A stretch of 64,000 nt of DNA, taken from contig JAQGBZ010000063.1 in NCBI GenBank assembly GCA_034687125.1, positions 124,001 through 188,000 of the forward strand. Direction: 5' to 3'. The translations under genes and the position numbers were made by a program. The stretch comes from Neelides folsomi (Eukaryota; Arthropoda; Collembola; Neelipleona; Neelidae). Within the stretch, counting starts at the first letter, position 1; each line of letters opens with the position of its first letter. Below, piece by piece: positions 29,068-43,268 of this stretch. The notes beneath the pieces were generated by a model. It was not told where the DNA came from. It worked only from the letters and a program-made list of their open reading frames with translations, and did no database searches.

Positions 29068-30904
29068 TATTTCCTTCCAATGATGTTCCATTAGATAAAA
29101 AAAGTTTAATATATACCATGAAATGATTGATATAAAATTACCTTTTAAAATCATTGAAATATTTCGAAATTAACTTTATAGAAAGAAACGAGTACTTAAT
29201 ACCATGAGATGCCTTAATATTGGAAATCTTAATTCGATTGAAAAATCTCTTGATTTTTCAATCATGAATTTATTTCTATTATGATGCTCATGAAGGTTGA
29301 CGATTTGTATTGGTGCTATTGGAAATTTATGTTCTCAATATTCTGACTTGTGTTTACTAATTGTAAGTGGTCTGGATAATTGTAAATTATCAAATTATAA
29401 GCGCACATAGACTATACATATATTTATGTTAAAATATATGAGATTATAAAAGCACCCAACTAATTGGATATTTTTTATATTTAATCTATAATAATATGTA
29501 GTCTTATTAAAATACTTTTAGCCATAATTTATGTACACTGGCATAATATTAACTATTATGAGACTTTAAAAGTTAAAAATTATATATAAAAAAGTATTTT
29601 TATTTCTACATTTTTTATAAAATTTAAAAAGTATTTTAAGTTTAAGCTTCATTGCTTTCAAGTCAATATCATTGTGATATCGTAGTGCGAAGTTTCGATA
29701 ATTATTAATTCACATATCTACATACTTTGCAATTGAATTCCTGTTAAGAACTATTTAAAATGGTTTGTTTTATTAGTTTATGGAGTAAAAAGTTAAAGTG
29801 GATAACTATAAGTATACCAAACACTATTATGAATGCCTATTTATTCCTTACAATATTTATATTTATAAAAAAATTCACTCTCATGTATCAGATAAAAGTT
29901 TACATTTGATTTTGAGGCAAACGAATGCAATTTACAACTCTTTGTATTTTAATCCCATATAAAATGTATGTATATTCATGTCTTACCAATTGCCATATTT
30001 TTAAATGAAAATGATGAAGTAATGAGATAAATAAAAACAATTCTATTTTTAATTCTCTGCTAAATTGTCATTTTTAACAATTGATGCGAAATATTATTAA
30101 TTGATTTATCGTGATATCGATATATTACATCTCTGATATTCATTTATGGAAATGCTCGTAACATTTATTAGATAATGATTTACTCGTTTCGCGTTAAGTA
30201 AATAAATTATAATGATTCTCGATAAGGATTACTACAATCAAGAATTGATATCCGTATTTTTCAATGATTCGTCTTAATTAGGCGCAATTGAATAACTTGA
30301 CATCAAAGAAGATATATCAAGTCGCATGAGACACATTTTACAAAGAAAGTGAAACTTAATTTGTACTCATTGATTTTTCTTCTCTTCCATCTAACTCGAT
30401 CGACTTTTATATACAAGAGCCTTAATTACATATTATTCAATCCAATATATAAACGTATCATAATATATTTTATAAGTCGATATTTCCTCATGTTCAAACT
30501 CGTATTTTAAGTCGCGAACGCCAAAGAATTTTTACCTCGACGAGGTCATTCCATTTTTTCAAATCCTAATTGATAAGTTGTAGGCTAAGCTTGCATGAGT
30601 TGCATGTGTTATTGGTCATGTATTTATTATATTTGTAGTATTAGAATAAGTTAAAGGTGTGTATTGGGAATGGAGTTTGATTCTTGGAAAGTAAATAGGT
30701 AATTTATTCACGCATGATGGGAAGACAATAAATGGGAGCGATCTTCAACGATGGGCGTCTGGACTTCTTCAACTTTCTTACTCTGATTCATGAGCTAAAA
30801 CTTGTTTTTTCGCACTCCTTTTCCCAAAATGGTTTGCATTCATTGGAGAGTGAGACGAGATTTGAATAGGTATGTACCTGGATTATGCAATGTAATTGAA
30901 CATT
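29068..30904. other. AT-rich spacer
   Basis: No gene, RNA or repeat is recognised in this stretch between SLC35E2 and the first secreted-protein gene. Confidence 0.6.
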
Positions 30905-30910
30905 TATAAA
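30905..30910 (+). promoter_or_regulatory. TATA box of the 30997 secreted-protein gene
   Basis: TATAAA lies 92 bases before the ATG at 30997. TATA-like boxes lie at nearly the same distance in three other genes of the cluster. Confidence 0.5.
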
Positions 30911-30996
30911 TCAAGTTCATTTTCCAATCCTCCAGCTACGTTTTTCCTTTCAACTCCTCAAGAAATCCATTAGTAGGATTTTCAAACTCCTTCAAG

Positions 30997-31832
30997 ATGG
31001 ATATGAAGCTTTTGGCTCTCTTCTCCCTCGCTCTCTGCGTTCAAGGAGCTCCTTTACCGCATACTTTTTCCACGTTTCTTCCTTTCCATCACCAATTGAA
31101 CAACCAGCAGTATATCCAATATGCGGATCAATTATTGCATCCAATTAGCAATCAACAGTATCAGCAATACTATTATCAATCCCCATACGTTCAACCACAA
31201 TTGCAACTTGTTGACTATCAACCAATTCAGCACCAAGGTATGTAAAACTTATCAAGCTTAAAATATGTTAATACACATTTTTAATGTATTCAATATAATT
31301 GCATTTAATCTATACTCTATTTATGAATAAAATAATTAGATCAAATTAACGAGTTGTATTTTAAAGTTAATTATATTGAATTTTACTAATTTACTAATTT
31401 TCTAATTTGATTTACTAATTTGCTTTTGTAGTTCCGTTGAATTATGAAACCCAAAAGCCTGTGACAGTTCTCCAATACTACACAAATCCAACTGTTCAGT
31501 ATCAAAACCAACCGATTCTCTACTGGCAATTGAACGCCCGAAATGAAATCTTGGACGACAAAGAAATGACTAAGCAGGATGAGCCAGAGACCCCAAAGCC
31601 TGCTGAAGAAACCCCATCTCAATCTTCTCCGGTTATTCCTGACGAGCAAGAAAATGAACACAAAGAAGTTGAAGAGAAGGAGCCAGTTGCAACTGCAGCC
31701 CCCGTCGATGACCATCACGAAGAAGCCAAGCCACTCCAAGCTGATGAAGCCGATCACGAAATTGAATCCATTGGAACTGGTGTTGAACTCACATCAAACG
31801 ACAGCGGAGAAGTTGATAATACCGAAAAGTAA
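30997..31832 (+). CDS. Secreted protein with Gln/Tyr-rich N-half and Glu-rich acidic C-half
   Basis: Exons 30997-31237 and 31432-31832 join in phase 1 to give 213 residues. A signal peptide is clear (MDMKLLALFSLALCVQG, cleavage near residue 17). Residues about 20-110 are rich in Gln, Tyr and Pro (QQYQQYYYQSPY). Residues about 120-213 are strongly acidic, with Pro, Glu, Asp and His, and end in DNTEK. There are no conserved domains or mature cysteines. I do not recognise a family. The two-block composition suggests an extracellular matrix, cuticle or mucus component. The ATG is placed by the signal peptide and the TATA box. Confidence 0.85.
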
Positions 31833-34800
31833 AATATGAAATCTCGACTTTCACAATTAAAAATTACTAAAAATTCAATCTTATTCTTATTCAAGTTATT
31901 CTTTTCTTAATGTTAAACCCTTCTATTTCAATTTCACTTTAAACTCATTCGAGTTTCCGAATTGGCTTCCGTTTATAAAAATGAATGGAAATAATAAAGC
32001 TCATCCATTTGTGACAATTTCTCTTTACTATCAAATTTCAAGCATTGAAATGGAAAATCTCATGTTTGGATTGCACTTTGTTAACTTTAGTTACTTATTC
32101 AAATTCACAATTTTTATACTATACTTACTAAGAAAGGGGGGACATTAACTGACTCGTGATACAAACTCTCCCCTTCTTTCAAATCACAAGTCTCAAAAAC
32201 AGATGCTGTTCACATTCACACTCTTTAATGCTCACATTTTCCCTAATTATGAATTTCATTCATTGAAAAGTAATAATAGTAGGGATCGTTGTTAAAATAT
32301 CATTACCACTTTCATTTCAATAAAAACCTTTTTTTCGTTCAATAAACAAACTCTGTAGTCATATTTCATATTTTAGAGTGCCGATGTGGAGACGGACGTT
32401 AAGGTACACAAGTTTTTGCATTTTCTTTTAACAATTTGACATTTAACGTTGATGAGAAGTGACAAGATGATAAGAGAGTACAAGAATGACTACTATGGTT
32501 AAGCGCAATAAGTGCATAAAATGTTCCTACTTAAATGCATTAAATGCAAGTAGGATAAGATTAAATTACAAGCTACTTATTGGATTCTTACACGGAGAAA
32601 TATCCTTTCCGACTCTTCCCTTCCAATTTATAAATACTGAATGGAAAATGTTGGAAATGTTAATATTTATATTTTGTATACTTAAATGTACTACTATAAG
32701 ATAATTGGTTTGGTATTTCTCAAATCCTTCCTTTTGAATAGGGCCCAACGTGTCACGCAAATTGCAAATTGTATATTCCAAAAGATGAGTTGGATGAAAA
32801 TTCTGGCTACTAATATTCAAACGCCCAGCACACTATCATTATAGTGGCGGTGTCCAAGTGATCCAGGTCGTAGTCGAATTGAAATAATGAGGGTATGAAA
32901 TATGTAACGCAAGTATTAAAATGAGAAAAGAATAAGAGTTCAATTATAATAAAGGAAATCGGCGAAAGTGGTCGATTCCCCTTCCCACTCCATCTTTATT
33001 TTAATTGATTGTCGAGGGCCGCGGCTGAGGATTCTTGAGAGGTGCAATCAGGTCGTTTGAATCAGCCCTATACAAAATCTAAAGGCGCTGGGAGGACCAA
33101 TTGAAGTGGATTGTATAATGCTAATAGAGTATTGTTTCATAACGTGTTACACTGTTCCTTCAAAGTTTTATAGCAGATGATGTCCATATAGTTATAAATC
33201 TCATGGGGAGGCAAATCTGGTACATGTTGTCCATATGAAAGAGAATTATGGGATGAGTTGAATAGGAATTGCAGTAAATGATCTCTTATGACTTCCGCCC
33301 GCCTTCATCCTCATTCTCATTCTCAATCGCTCCTCTTTCCATCGCTCATCCTTTCAGTTATTTTGCCTTTTTTGCAAGCTTGAGCAAATGTTTACAAATG
33401 GTCCACCATTACCATTTGATGCGGTGTGCACTAGTTGAACATTTCTCTCATTTCAATTTAATATTCCTCCTAATCGTCCTGCAGAGACACCGAGGTCTTT
33501 GAATTACTAAACGATTCGCATTCAGCCGCCGCCTTTCCAATCTTATGCATCCGTTTAAATGTTCATTCATTTATTTCAATTAAATGCCTTTCGCCATTCC
33601 TCAGGATGATGGTTATTTAATAGAATTAAACGCTCTTGCAGCTATTTTTGATTATTTTCGCTCATTGAGATTAATGCTCTTTGATGCAATTACTGATGTT
33701 GATCGCAGTTTATTAATCATTGTTATCCTTCTTGCTCAGTCCAACCTTTACTTTACAATTAACCAGTGCTATATATGCAAATATTGCTAAAACCAAAATA
33801 TGAATTGACTATCATCCTCTAACTCTTTAGTATATTAGTGTCTTTTGTCCTACCGAAAGAATATGGCCTTAATAAGGAAGATGGAGTAAATGAAAGCCAT
33901 GTATTATGGACGTAAATTTTAAGTTTACAACATTGTGGGGAGGATATACTCAACTTAATTAGTTGGGAATTTACAGGGACAATGTTGAGAAGATGAAATT
34001 GAATTTTATTCAACAATATTCTGATTTCTATTACGAAATTAAATGAGACTTGTAGAAGAAGCAGTATGATAATACTTAGTTATTATGTTCAAATTAATAA
34101 TATTGCAATTTTCTTGGCAAATGAGATTACAGGTTTATAAGCTCGAATTATTCTTAATTCATAATAAACATAGTGAACATAAAATGAGTCCTAAGTGCGT
34201 GAACTTTAGTGCATCTCCTTGTTCTTATGATATTACGAAGATGAAAATTCATTACCTACTTATGTAAATGGGCAATAAACGGGATCAGTTGAACAATAGT
34301 GGTAAGAGGAATTGAACGATCTGATTAATCCATTAAATCATTACGGAAAACGAAAAAAATGCTAGATTTATTTACAATATACTTAATGTTAATTTAACGA
34401 ATGTTTAAATTAGGGGTAAATAAAATCGTAATTTAGAAATTTATATTAATTTAGTCTAATAGTTATACACAATATATTAATATTTTATAATGTAAGTAAT
34501 GTAATATTTTATTAATACAATTAAAATTCTATTTATCTTACAGAGGTGGAGAAGAAAACCTGAAATACCAAATAAAGAACGTTTAATCAAACTTATCATG
34601 AAACTCCTTGAAACAACACTTTAAGGTATCAAATGTCATCTCTCTAACTCTTCATTTTCACACGTATTTTTTGTTTATTTACTGATCCATATAGCTTTAA
34701 TGTCCCATCTAAAACATTTGTTGGAGTTAATACGACTCCACTTGCATCTTTAATAATACTTGTGAAAATTCCACCTCATTTACTTGCTATTTTTAGTTAG

Positions 34801-37612
34801 TTATTATTAAGTATGGTATGATATAGATAGTACTGTTTATTATTTGATTTTTAACATAATCTAGTAATTCAAAATGTTATTTAATATTGTATTAAGAGTT
34901 ATATAATGATGGTGAGAAGAGATAGTCTGAGAAAGTGAATTTTCTATAGAAAACTCACTTCTTGTTTTTAGGAAATATGCAAACTCAGGGTAAAGAGAGC
35001 AATGCCAATCGTTGAGACTCGGGCCTCGTAGAAAAAATAGTAGAGCGATGTTATTCGGGGTGAACTGGGTCAAATGCTAATTGAACTACAAGAACTCCCC
35101 ACAGAAGACGTAATTGAACATTCATGAAAATATGGAGCCCAAGAAAAACTCTCATCCTCGGAAACACTCTTTCAAGTCGTGCATTGAATGAATGAAAATA
35201 AATGTTATTAAGTTAAGACTTGAGTCCCAGCTCAAATATAGCTTTTAATTGCTCAAGTATAAAATGATTGCGTAATGAATTCGAAGAGGCCAAAATGAAG
35301 CTCGGAGTATGGGAGAACTTGTAATGTGATATCCTATGCACAACAAGAGCAGCGAATTTGTGAGATTAACCTTTGTTTCAAACTTTGGTGGAAGAGGAGA
35401 TAAAATTAGCAAAGTCTTCGCCATGGTTGGCCAGCTAACCTTCTGCTCCTCATCAGATCTCCCCGAGATTCCTCACTTTGAATGGGAGGGAAGTCGAGAA
35501 GGCCGATTTTGCACCTCACAAAGAATTTTTATTCACACCGAAAAGAAAGATATCGGAGGATCGGGAATCATAATGGCATGTTTTCAATTGAGATTCCCCG
35601 GAGTTCTCTTAGATCAATTTTTATTTGTTTGGAGGATATAACGGTCTTGGTCGAATCTCCACTTCAACTTGACTTGATCTTACACTCGGGAGTGACGCGT
35701 TATCCAAAAGGAAGTTACATGATTTACGATAAAATTAAATAATTGTTAGTGAATTACGAAGAATGCTTTTTCCTTCTGGGCCTCCCAACTCAACTCCTTA
35801 CGCATTATTCTTTGATAAATTATAATTATAGATTAGAGTTAAATAATTACAGAAACCAAGAAGGTGCGATAAAGTGAGAGAAGGAGGAAGTTCAGGATTT
35901 AATTCCGTCTTTAAGTAATTTTTAATGAAAATTCAGCTTTGTTCTTGAAAATGATTAAAAATGAGGCGTTCAGGACTTTACAGAAAATTGATCTAGTGAA
36001 GTTAACGAGGGGTAATTACATATTACTATAATTGTACAATCTTGATAAGGGATTATTTGTTTAAGAATTAATGTGTAAATATCATAACTGCCATATAATA
36101 ATCATTTAATAACAAGTCCAGACTAGTTTTTACACTTTATTCTAATTTAAGCATACATAATATGATCTCTTTTTAATTTGCACAAAACTTAATAAAAAGT
36201 GAAGAAATGAGAAGTTTTTTTTAATTTCATCAAAATATAACAAGTAGGTGATACTGATATGTGCAATAGGATTCAAAGATCAACAGCTTTCATCTGATTG
36301 TCTAAACATTCTAATTCTAATGATTATTGTAAATCTGCAATTTTCACCAACTCAACACTCATGTACTTATGGTTCTTATTACAGTATAAGTAACATATAC
36401 ACATGAGTACTTAATATCCTGTGATCACATCAATACATCAACATCAAATAATTTGTAAAGGCATTTTGAAATAAAAATGTTTGAACTAATCCATCATTTT
36501 AATACATTATTGTTATTATTGAATTGATGAAATAATTATATTAGTATTACAATTACAATTACAATGTATTTGGCACTTCTTTTCTTACAATCAGTCTCAT
36601 TACTCATTCTCAATTCACATTAGGAAGTTTTTAAGTTCAAAAAATTTCAAGTGATCACAAAGGCGCCTTCAAATATTCTTCGATAACTCATCAAAAAGTC
36701 TTATAACTATCCTTCTACAAAATCTCTTCTCAAGTTTTTTACGCGTAACGTAAACATTGCTGAATATATGAAAGATATTATTGCAAAAGAACAGGTTCTC
36801 CCACATTTTAATTTCAGTTTTTCCCTATAACCTATCACATACTAAGCCCCAGCAATTAGTTATATGGCATATAACTCAACTTACATTTAGTTAGCTGTAT
36901 ACATATTATTCCTATATAATATGCAAAAATACTCATACATGTAATGTGGATGTATGTGATCAGATCTTTGATGAGTGAGTGAGTAGCAACAGCAGCGTTT
37001 TCCTTCTCATGTCCTTAACTCTTTATTACATTTGCTTATAAAGCAAGGCGAGTCCGAGCGAACAATCGAAAGAAATGAGAACTAAAAGCGAGAGACTCCC
37101 CAAGCTCCCCACATCATTCCAATAAGGGGAATGTTAATTAATGTTCCTTGAATCATAATATTGTTAAACCGCTAGTCGTCTCCATCACGTGAAGGATATT
37201 CTGAATTCATCACCCCCTTCCACGCTCACAACAATATTACACCCTTCCGAGACTTGAGAACAGATTAGTTCTTGAGGTATAATCATTGTCCCTTCAGAAA
37301 GTAAAAGGGAAGAGGCGGACGAGGAGCATACACCCTCTTGAGCGACTTACTGGGTCACTTCGATCATTCCTTTCCTCTTCGTCTCTTGGAATGGACATCC
37401 CGGTAAATTCTCTGTCACAGAAGTGATATGTGGGGCTTTCCCAATTTGTGACTCCATTTCTGCTGGAATCACCTCCTTTACAATCACCGGCCTTTACAGG
37501 CTCTCGACGAAGACAAAGTGAACCATAATGTAAAGTGACATCACGAATGATCTCACATCTACGCACCTGAGTTTGAAATTCCTCCAGGAATTGAATTATT
37601 CACAAATTAAAA
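31833..37612. other. 5.8-kb gene-poor spacer
   Basis: This stretch begins with the 3' flank of the 30997 gene. An AATAAA at 31993-31998, about 160 bases past the stop, is its likely polyadenylation signal. A block at 35340-35740 is less AT-rich and has overlapping open frames of 86 and 101 residues on the + strand without signal peptide, splice partners or recognisable domains. Another block at 37290-37570 directly precedes the mucin-like gene and is probably its promoter/5' UTR. I find no convincing gene. Confidence 0.5.
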
Positions 37613-40600
37613 ATGGGGCTCTCTACATGCAGAAACTTCAATTTGACTTTTATCCTACTTTTACTGCTCAAAGAAGTGTTAACGAGGCCCGAAGCCAAGA
37701 GCCAGGTGAATGTAAACATATTTCCCTCGAGAAACAGGCCTCCACAGGAACACCCGAGAATCATAAGTTACAGCTACACCATCGCACACCCAGATCAAGA
37801 CTTCAATCTACATTATGGTAAGCTTCATTTAAAACATCATAATATTCATAAGTTGATAAATAAGCAAAAGTGTTTTCCGCGCTACTTGGCATAATTTTAT
37901 AACCATTTTATGCAATTTTTATTACCTATTATTATTCATCCCATATGTTATGTTTTTACAACCACCACGTGTTTTACTTATAAAAAACTTTTAATCCATT
38001 AAGTCCTTCCAATTATATTTCATTTTTGATAAAAACCCGAAAATGCATGGAATCTTTTATTATATAATTAAAAAATCCCTTTTGTTAATTAAATTTTAGA
38101 AGTTCCAACGGTGCATAGACCGATCAATCCAGGAGTCATATTTCCAAACTTCTCAAATCTATTCTCAAAAAGTCTCCCAAAAGAGTCAGGCGAAGAAGGG
38201 GCAGGATCTCATGAAGTCATTTACGCACAACATCCGAGTACATCCAGCCATCCTCCAATTGAAACCACACAACAAATTATTGAATTCGTTCCAAAAAGTC
38301 AATATCATGAAAAAACATCCACTTTCGGTCCATCGTCCACTTTCGGCCCATCAATTATTTATCAAGAACCAACAGAGTCAGACTTGACGCCAGAACCAAT
38401 AGTGACAACCCATCGTCCACCGTTGAGTCTCATAAATCTGCTCATGATGCGAAAATCGTCCAAGCTCCCGTACACGACCAGCACAATCCGCCCATCTCCA
38501 TACACATCAATTGAGAACTTTGAAGGTCCGCTGCTCAACAGACTCCATGATGATTCCCACGGTGGACCTCACATGATTTATTATCCAATTATAGATGAGC
38601 GAAAGGACCATCAAATAAGTTCAACTTTAAATCCTCATATGACCCATGATGACATTCATCATGGAGATCATCCGTCCGACAATCCCGACCATCATCATAT
38701 GTTCTCTTCTTCCTCTCCAATTCCCCCTGAGAGAGATTCCGGTGAAGTTCGACCTCACTTCATTCCAGGGCGGGGACCTTCAGTAGAAACATCTCATTTC
38801 ATTTCAGAGTCATCAAATGAGAGATTTATGGACAGGGAAGTGTCGCCGACGCCTTTTGTAACTTCATCTCCCCGGCCGACAATCTTCAATCATGGGAGCA
38901 GTAAAGAGCCCTTTTCCATCTCTTTCACTCAGGATAGGCAATTCAACCCAACGACAATTCCTTCAGGGCGCGGAGCAACTTCATCGCTTATTCCTCAAGG
39001 TCTCGTCTCCTCCTCTCCGAATTATGTGAAAGAAAGCGATGAATTCCCTATCATAAATGTGATGGAAAAGTTTGAGGCAGCCCGAATGAAACCATATCAT
39101 TCAGTCATTTCCACACCCCAATCAAATATTTATTCTTCTGAGTCTCCACCACAAGCTCAGCCGCTCCATTCTGTGTTCCCCTTGCTACCTTCTTCTCATC
39201 CTATTACAACAATAGTGACAACAATCCATCCATCACCAACACCTGAAGTTGCAAATACAACTGCCGGAACAACAAGCACAACAACTCCAATTAAAACTGA
39301 TGCTTCTACAACTACTACAACAAAGATTACAACAACGAGTCCACCACCGACAACAACAACCTCACCAACGACGACAACAACCACGACAACGACTCCAACC
39401 ACAACGGAGCCAACAACAGTCGCCACGACTCCAATTTCAATTACGTCTACAGCCCAAGCACCCTCTCGGCGAGTGATAGAAGTCATTGAATTTACGACTC
39501 CTGATCCCTCAGTCTCAACAATAAATTCTTTATCGAACCCTCAAGAAGAATTACGGTTCCCAGCTAGGAAATCGAATCCAGACGAAATTTACATCACGGT
39601 TCCTCCTCCGGGTGAAATTGGAAGGGAAAACACATTCATCACGAACCCTTCAGCCCTTCCCAATCCACTTCCAATCCTTCAAGGGAACTCTGTGGGGAAC
39701 TCGAGTGAATATGAGGAGAAGTTGATTAAAGAAATCAAGGGTATTACGATCCCCATACTCTTTGACATCATACCCTTAGAGCGGAAAGCGGTTTCCAGCA
39801 CAGCCGAACCACAAATTCAATTCGCCAGCACAACTGCGAGTCCCTTAAACGCCACAGCAGAATCTTTGCTCTCGACCATTTTGGAGCCGCCAAGTAATAA
39901 GAATCCAATTCCCAACGTCACTTACGTTGAGAGAAAGGAAGAAAGAGGAGACCACGATCTCAAGGCCTCCATTGACGTCCGACTCTCTACGAGAAATGGT
40001 AAAGGGAAAAGAAAGCAGCTCAGCGGCAACTACGACATCTCCTCTGGTAAAAACTCTACAAAGAAGAGTAATGGCACAGATCCAATTCTCCTATCTGTCA
40101 AAGTTCTTCTCGCCTCGCCCTCCAACTTGGATTTTCGAAAGGCGTTCCTCCCTCAAAGCCAAGAATATTCAGACGAGCTGGGCGATCTTCCTCCAATGCC
40201 CACTTTAGGCCAACTCATTGATGATCTCGAGGATGGTTCATTTAATGGAACGAGCGAGTCAATGATTTCCCCAACCATTTTAGCAGGAACGGATGAGAGG
40301 AATTTAACAGCAATGTTCGAATCATTTTTTGATCCTTTGAATAAAAGTAGTGAAGAGTTGATCAAAAAAGATCCTCCTTCCTCTTCGTCTCTTCTTAATG
40401 GCGCGAATCAAAGTAATGGGATTCCTATTAAGAACAACGTCTCAGTAACTCAGGAGCCATTAAAAGAAGTCGTTTTCCATTCTGAGAGCTCATTATTCGG
40501 AGAAAGTGATCTCGCCCCCGTTCCGATATTCAGCGATGTTTCGGAAGAAACCCCGAAGAATAGGAATAGATCGCTCATAACAATCGCCAGCCCGCCATTC

Positions 40601-43268
40601 AAAGTTGTTCCGGCAATTTCAACTGAAGTGCCGCCAAGAATTGAAGTTGAATTTGAAAACAGCGATCTTCCGCCTCTGCCCTCCTTCGAAGACGAATACG
40701 ACATTGATGACGAGGATGAGAATAATATTAATAGATTCATTGAAGGAATTTCGGAAAATCCACCGGCTCCTGCTCCATTAGTGAACACAAGGAATGCAAG
40801 TGTTGGTCAATCTCAAGCGATAGTAAATGAATCACCTCGACCTTCGATTGCCACCACTCCGCTTCCGCCTCAAACAACTACAACATCACGTCCAAGGAAA
40901 ACTACAATTATAACCCGGCGCACCACAACGGTCGCTCCAATCACAAAGAATAACAGCAATTTTCCTGATTTGACCAACATCCCATTTGAGCCTTCTTATG
41001 ATGAAGATTTTACCATAAGTGACTTGCCGCCTCTTCCACAATTTGTCATTTCTGATGAAAATAAACCTGAAAAGCCCACGACTGAAAAGCCACCGAGAGA
41101 AACTCAGGAACCTAAAACAAATCGCCCAGCTTCAAATTCTGAATTCGAGAGTTTCTTTGAACATAATGATATGGCTCCGTTCCCAGACGATAGCTTTGTC
41201 TTCGACAATGGACCTTCATCAACTCCTCCACAAACTTCCACAACTCTCAAGCCGTCTTATAATGCCACTTCAAACCCCAAATTAAACTCAACGTCTCCAC
41301 CATCACAAAAACCTTCAAAAGAAAATTCTTCGATTTTGGACAGTGACGACTTGCCGCCCTTGCCATCTCAATCAGAAGATGAAGAAAACGACGAAGATGA
41401 ACAATACATAAAATCTTCCTTGGCCCCGTCTTCTACAACTCCTCCTCCATCACGAGGCATTTCAACAACACAAGAAACTATTAAATTCATCCAAGAAGAG
41501 GATTTCAATAAAGATGGTGATTTCCCTCCGGTGCCTGTATTTATTGATGACTACAACGAACCTTCAGAAAAATTACCAGAAGCTGTAAAATTAACATCAA
41601 CGAGTACGAGCACCACAAGGGCTCCTACACAAAGATCAACTACAAGAACTAAAACCACGACCACAACCACAACAACAACCACCACAACAACGACACCTTC
41701 AACTCCAACTACAACAAGCAGAAGACCAACAGCAACAACATTTCCAAAAATGAGATCCTCAACGACAACGTCAACAGTCAGACCAGTGAAAGTTAAAAAA
41801 CCAAGAACGACAACAATCAAACCAACAACTTATCCAATCAGGCCTTCTCTCATGCCGAAATTCCCAACTCCGAAAACGACCGTTGCTGTGAATGATGAGG
41901 ACCTTCCCAATAAACCCAATAAGGGAGAAGAGGGAGAGAAAGACGAAATGATTAGAGAAAAACTCGTCGTTGTTCTTCCAGCTCCTCTGCCTCCTTCGCT
42001 TGCTCAAACTCTTGCTAATAATGACAGGAAAGTTGCAGGAGTCTTTGAAAAGAAAATAGATCAATTCATTGCATCATTCCTGAACCAGGCTCAAACGATG
42101 GGTTCAAGAATCCAACAATTTTTTAATATTAATGTCGGATCTATTAATTTCAACTACGGACATACAAACGCTCCAATTGAGATGACCATCGAAGTTCCGG
42201 CGGATCAAGTAGCGAATATTAATTTAAATCCGGGAGTGACGGGTCCAGAGGCTGTGACGATTTCAAAGGATTCCAAAAATGTTTCTTCGATTGGATCTTC
42301 CCCTACTGGTTCTTTTCCCACAGGGGCTTTCCCCACAGGTCCTGCTTCTTCTTCTTCAAACATTTCACCAAGTCAGGTTGCTCCAGTTCCTACTCAAGAA
42401 GAAATCAACCTAGGCCTCAATTTCCCACCAACTTTCATCCCTGATGATATGGAAGGATTCGGAGGAAACGAGGATCCCCCAGGATTCCCCGATGAAGATG
42501 TACTCAAAGATCAATCGCCATTTGAATTAGACGAATATCCTCCAATTCCTATGCTTCCAGTAGATGATGATACTGATAGGAGTTCTGGACAGGTTGGAAG
42601 CACATTTAGTAACTCTGACTTTTTTCTTTCACTCACCAATTCACCTTCGAACCAATCGCACAATATCACCAATAATGAAAGAATCATACCGCCTTCAGGT
42701 ATTAAATCCATCCTATGCCTGTAGTAAATATTTTAATCAAACATTTGCAATTATTAATTAATTTTTTTATTTTATTTTATTTTAATTATGATTATGATAT
42801 TGAATTGAATATTAATTTTTAACTTTTATACTCCTTTTTGTAAATGCAGATATATCCTTATCATCTGATGGAGATTCTCGAGGAGATGGAATATCCGAAT
42901 TATTTTCAGTACGACGAGGAGGGAAGAACCGAACATTAACGGGGTTTGCTAGAAAGTTGAACCTTTCCCCAACTGTAGAAGTGGGGGATGGAGATGAGAG
43001 ATTCAGTTCTAAAATAACCCAAACCTTCACAAGAAGGCTGAGGAAATTCGACTTGCACTTAAATGTGTCGACTTCTCCTAAGCCCCAAACTCAACAACTG
43101 AACAATGCCAGCAACAGCAACAATAACAATAGTACTTTATTTAACCAGAAGAATGTCTTCACCACACTTTCACCCCCAACCATTCCATCAATTACTTTGA
43201 CAAAAGAAACCAAAATAACGAATCCTACCAATACTCCGGTGTGTAAACCTCCCTTTTGTATAACATGA
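37613..43268 (+). CDS. Large secreted Thr/Pro-rich mucin-like protein with repeated DLPPLP motifs
   Basis: Exons 37613-37817, 38100-42698 and 42850-43268 join in phase 1 at both introns to give 1740 residues. The N-terminus is a signal peptide (hydrophobic core about 11-19) followed by a short module from RP (25-26) to about 68. The 4.6-kb middle exon encodes a Ser/Thr/Pro-rich chain with two near-pure Thr tracts (about 455-513 and 1232-1312), typical of dense O-glycosylation, and many N-glycosylation sequons. Eight degenerate copies of an acidic/proline motif (core D-[LFMY]-[PA]-P-x-P) are spread over residues 764-1550. A less biased stretch at about 1370-1440 reads FFNINVGSINFNYGH. The last exon is basic and Ser/Asn-rich and ends with a Cys pair (CKPPFC). 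No known domain is recognised. It is likely an extracellular mucin-like or matrix protein. Confidence 0.88.
39256..39430 (+). repeat. First poly-threonine tract in the mucin-like gene
   Basis: An (ACN)n-rich low-complexity stretch encodes Thr runs broken by Pro, Ser and Glu. Codons are mixed (ACA, ACG, ACC, ACT), so selection appears to act on the protein and not on a pure triplet expansion. Confidence 0.8.
41590..41830 (+). repeat. Second poly-threonine tract in the mucin-like gene
   Basis: This is a second Thr-dominated stretch, including an uninterrupted run of more than ten Thr near 41650-41695. It differs from the first in carrying Arg/Lys (TTTSRRPT, KPRTTTIKPTT), so it is basic as well as glycosylatable. 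Confidence 0.8.

Noticed and set aside
35336-35742. Overlapping 101- and 86-residue plus-strand frames in the 31.8-37.6 kb spacer
   Set aside because: Two frames are equally open over the same bases, which points to composition and not coding. No splice partners or domains were found, though a small exon cannot be excluded.
37294-37566. 90-residue minus-strand frame upstream of the mucin-like gene
   Set aside because: It lies in a less AT-rich block that most simply is promoter or 5' UTR of the + strand gene. It has no signal peptide and no known domain.
39249-39476. Plus-strand Gln/Leu-rich frame inside the mucin-like exon
   Set aside because: It is the +1 shadow of the ACA/ACC repeat; the real frame runs open for 4.6 kb and is bounded by good splice sites.
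39196-39486. Minus-strand Val-rich open frame opposite the mucin-like gene
   Set aside because: It is the antisense of the poly-Thr codons (ACN read backwards gives NGT/GTN-type Val codons). It has no independent start context or splice sites.
41551-41820. Second minus-strand Val-rich open frame
   Set aside because: Same antisense artefact of the second poly-Thr tract.
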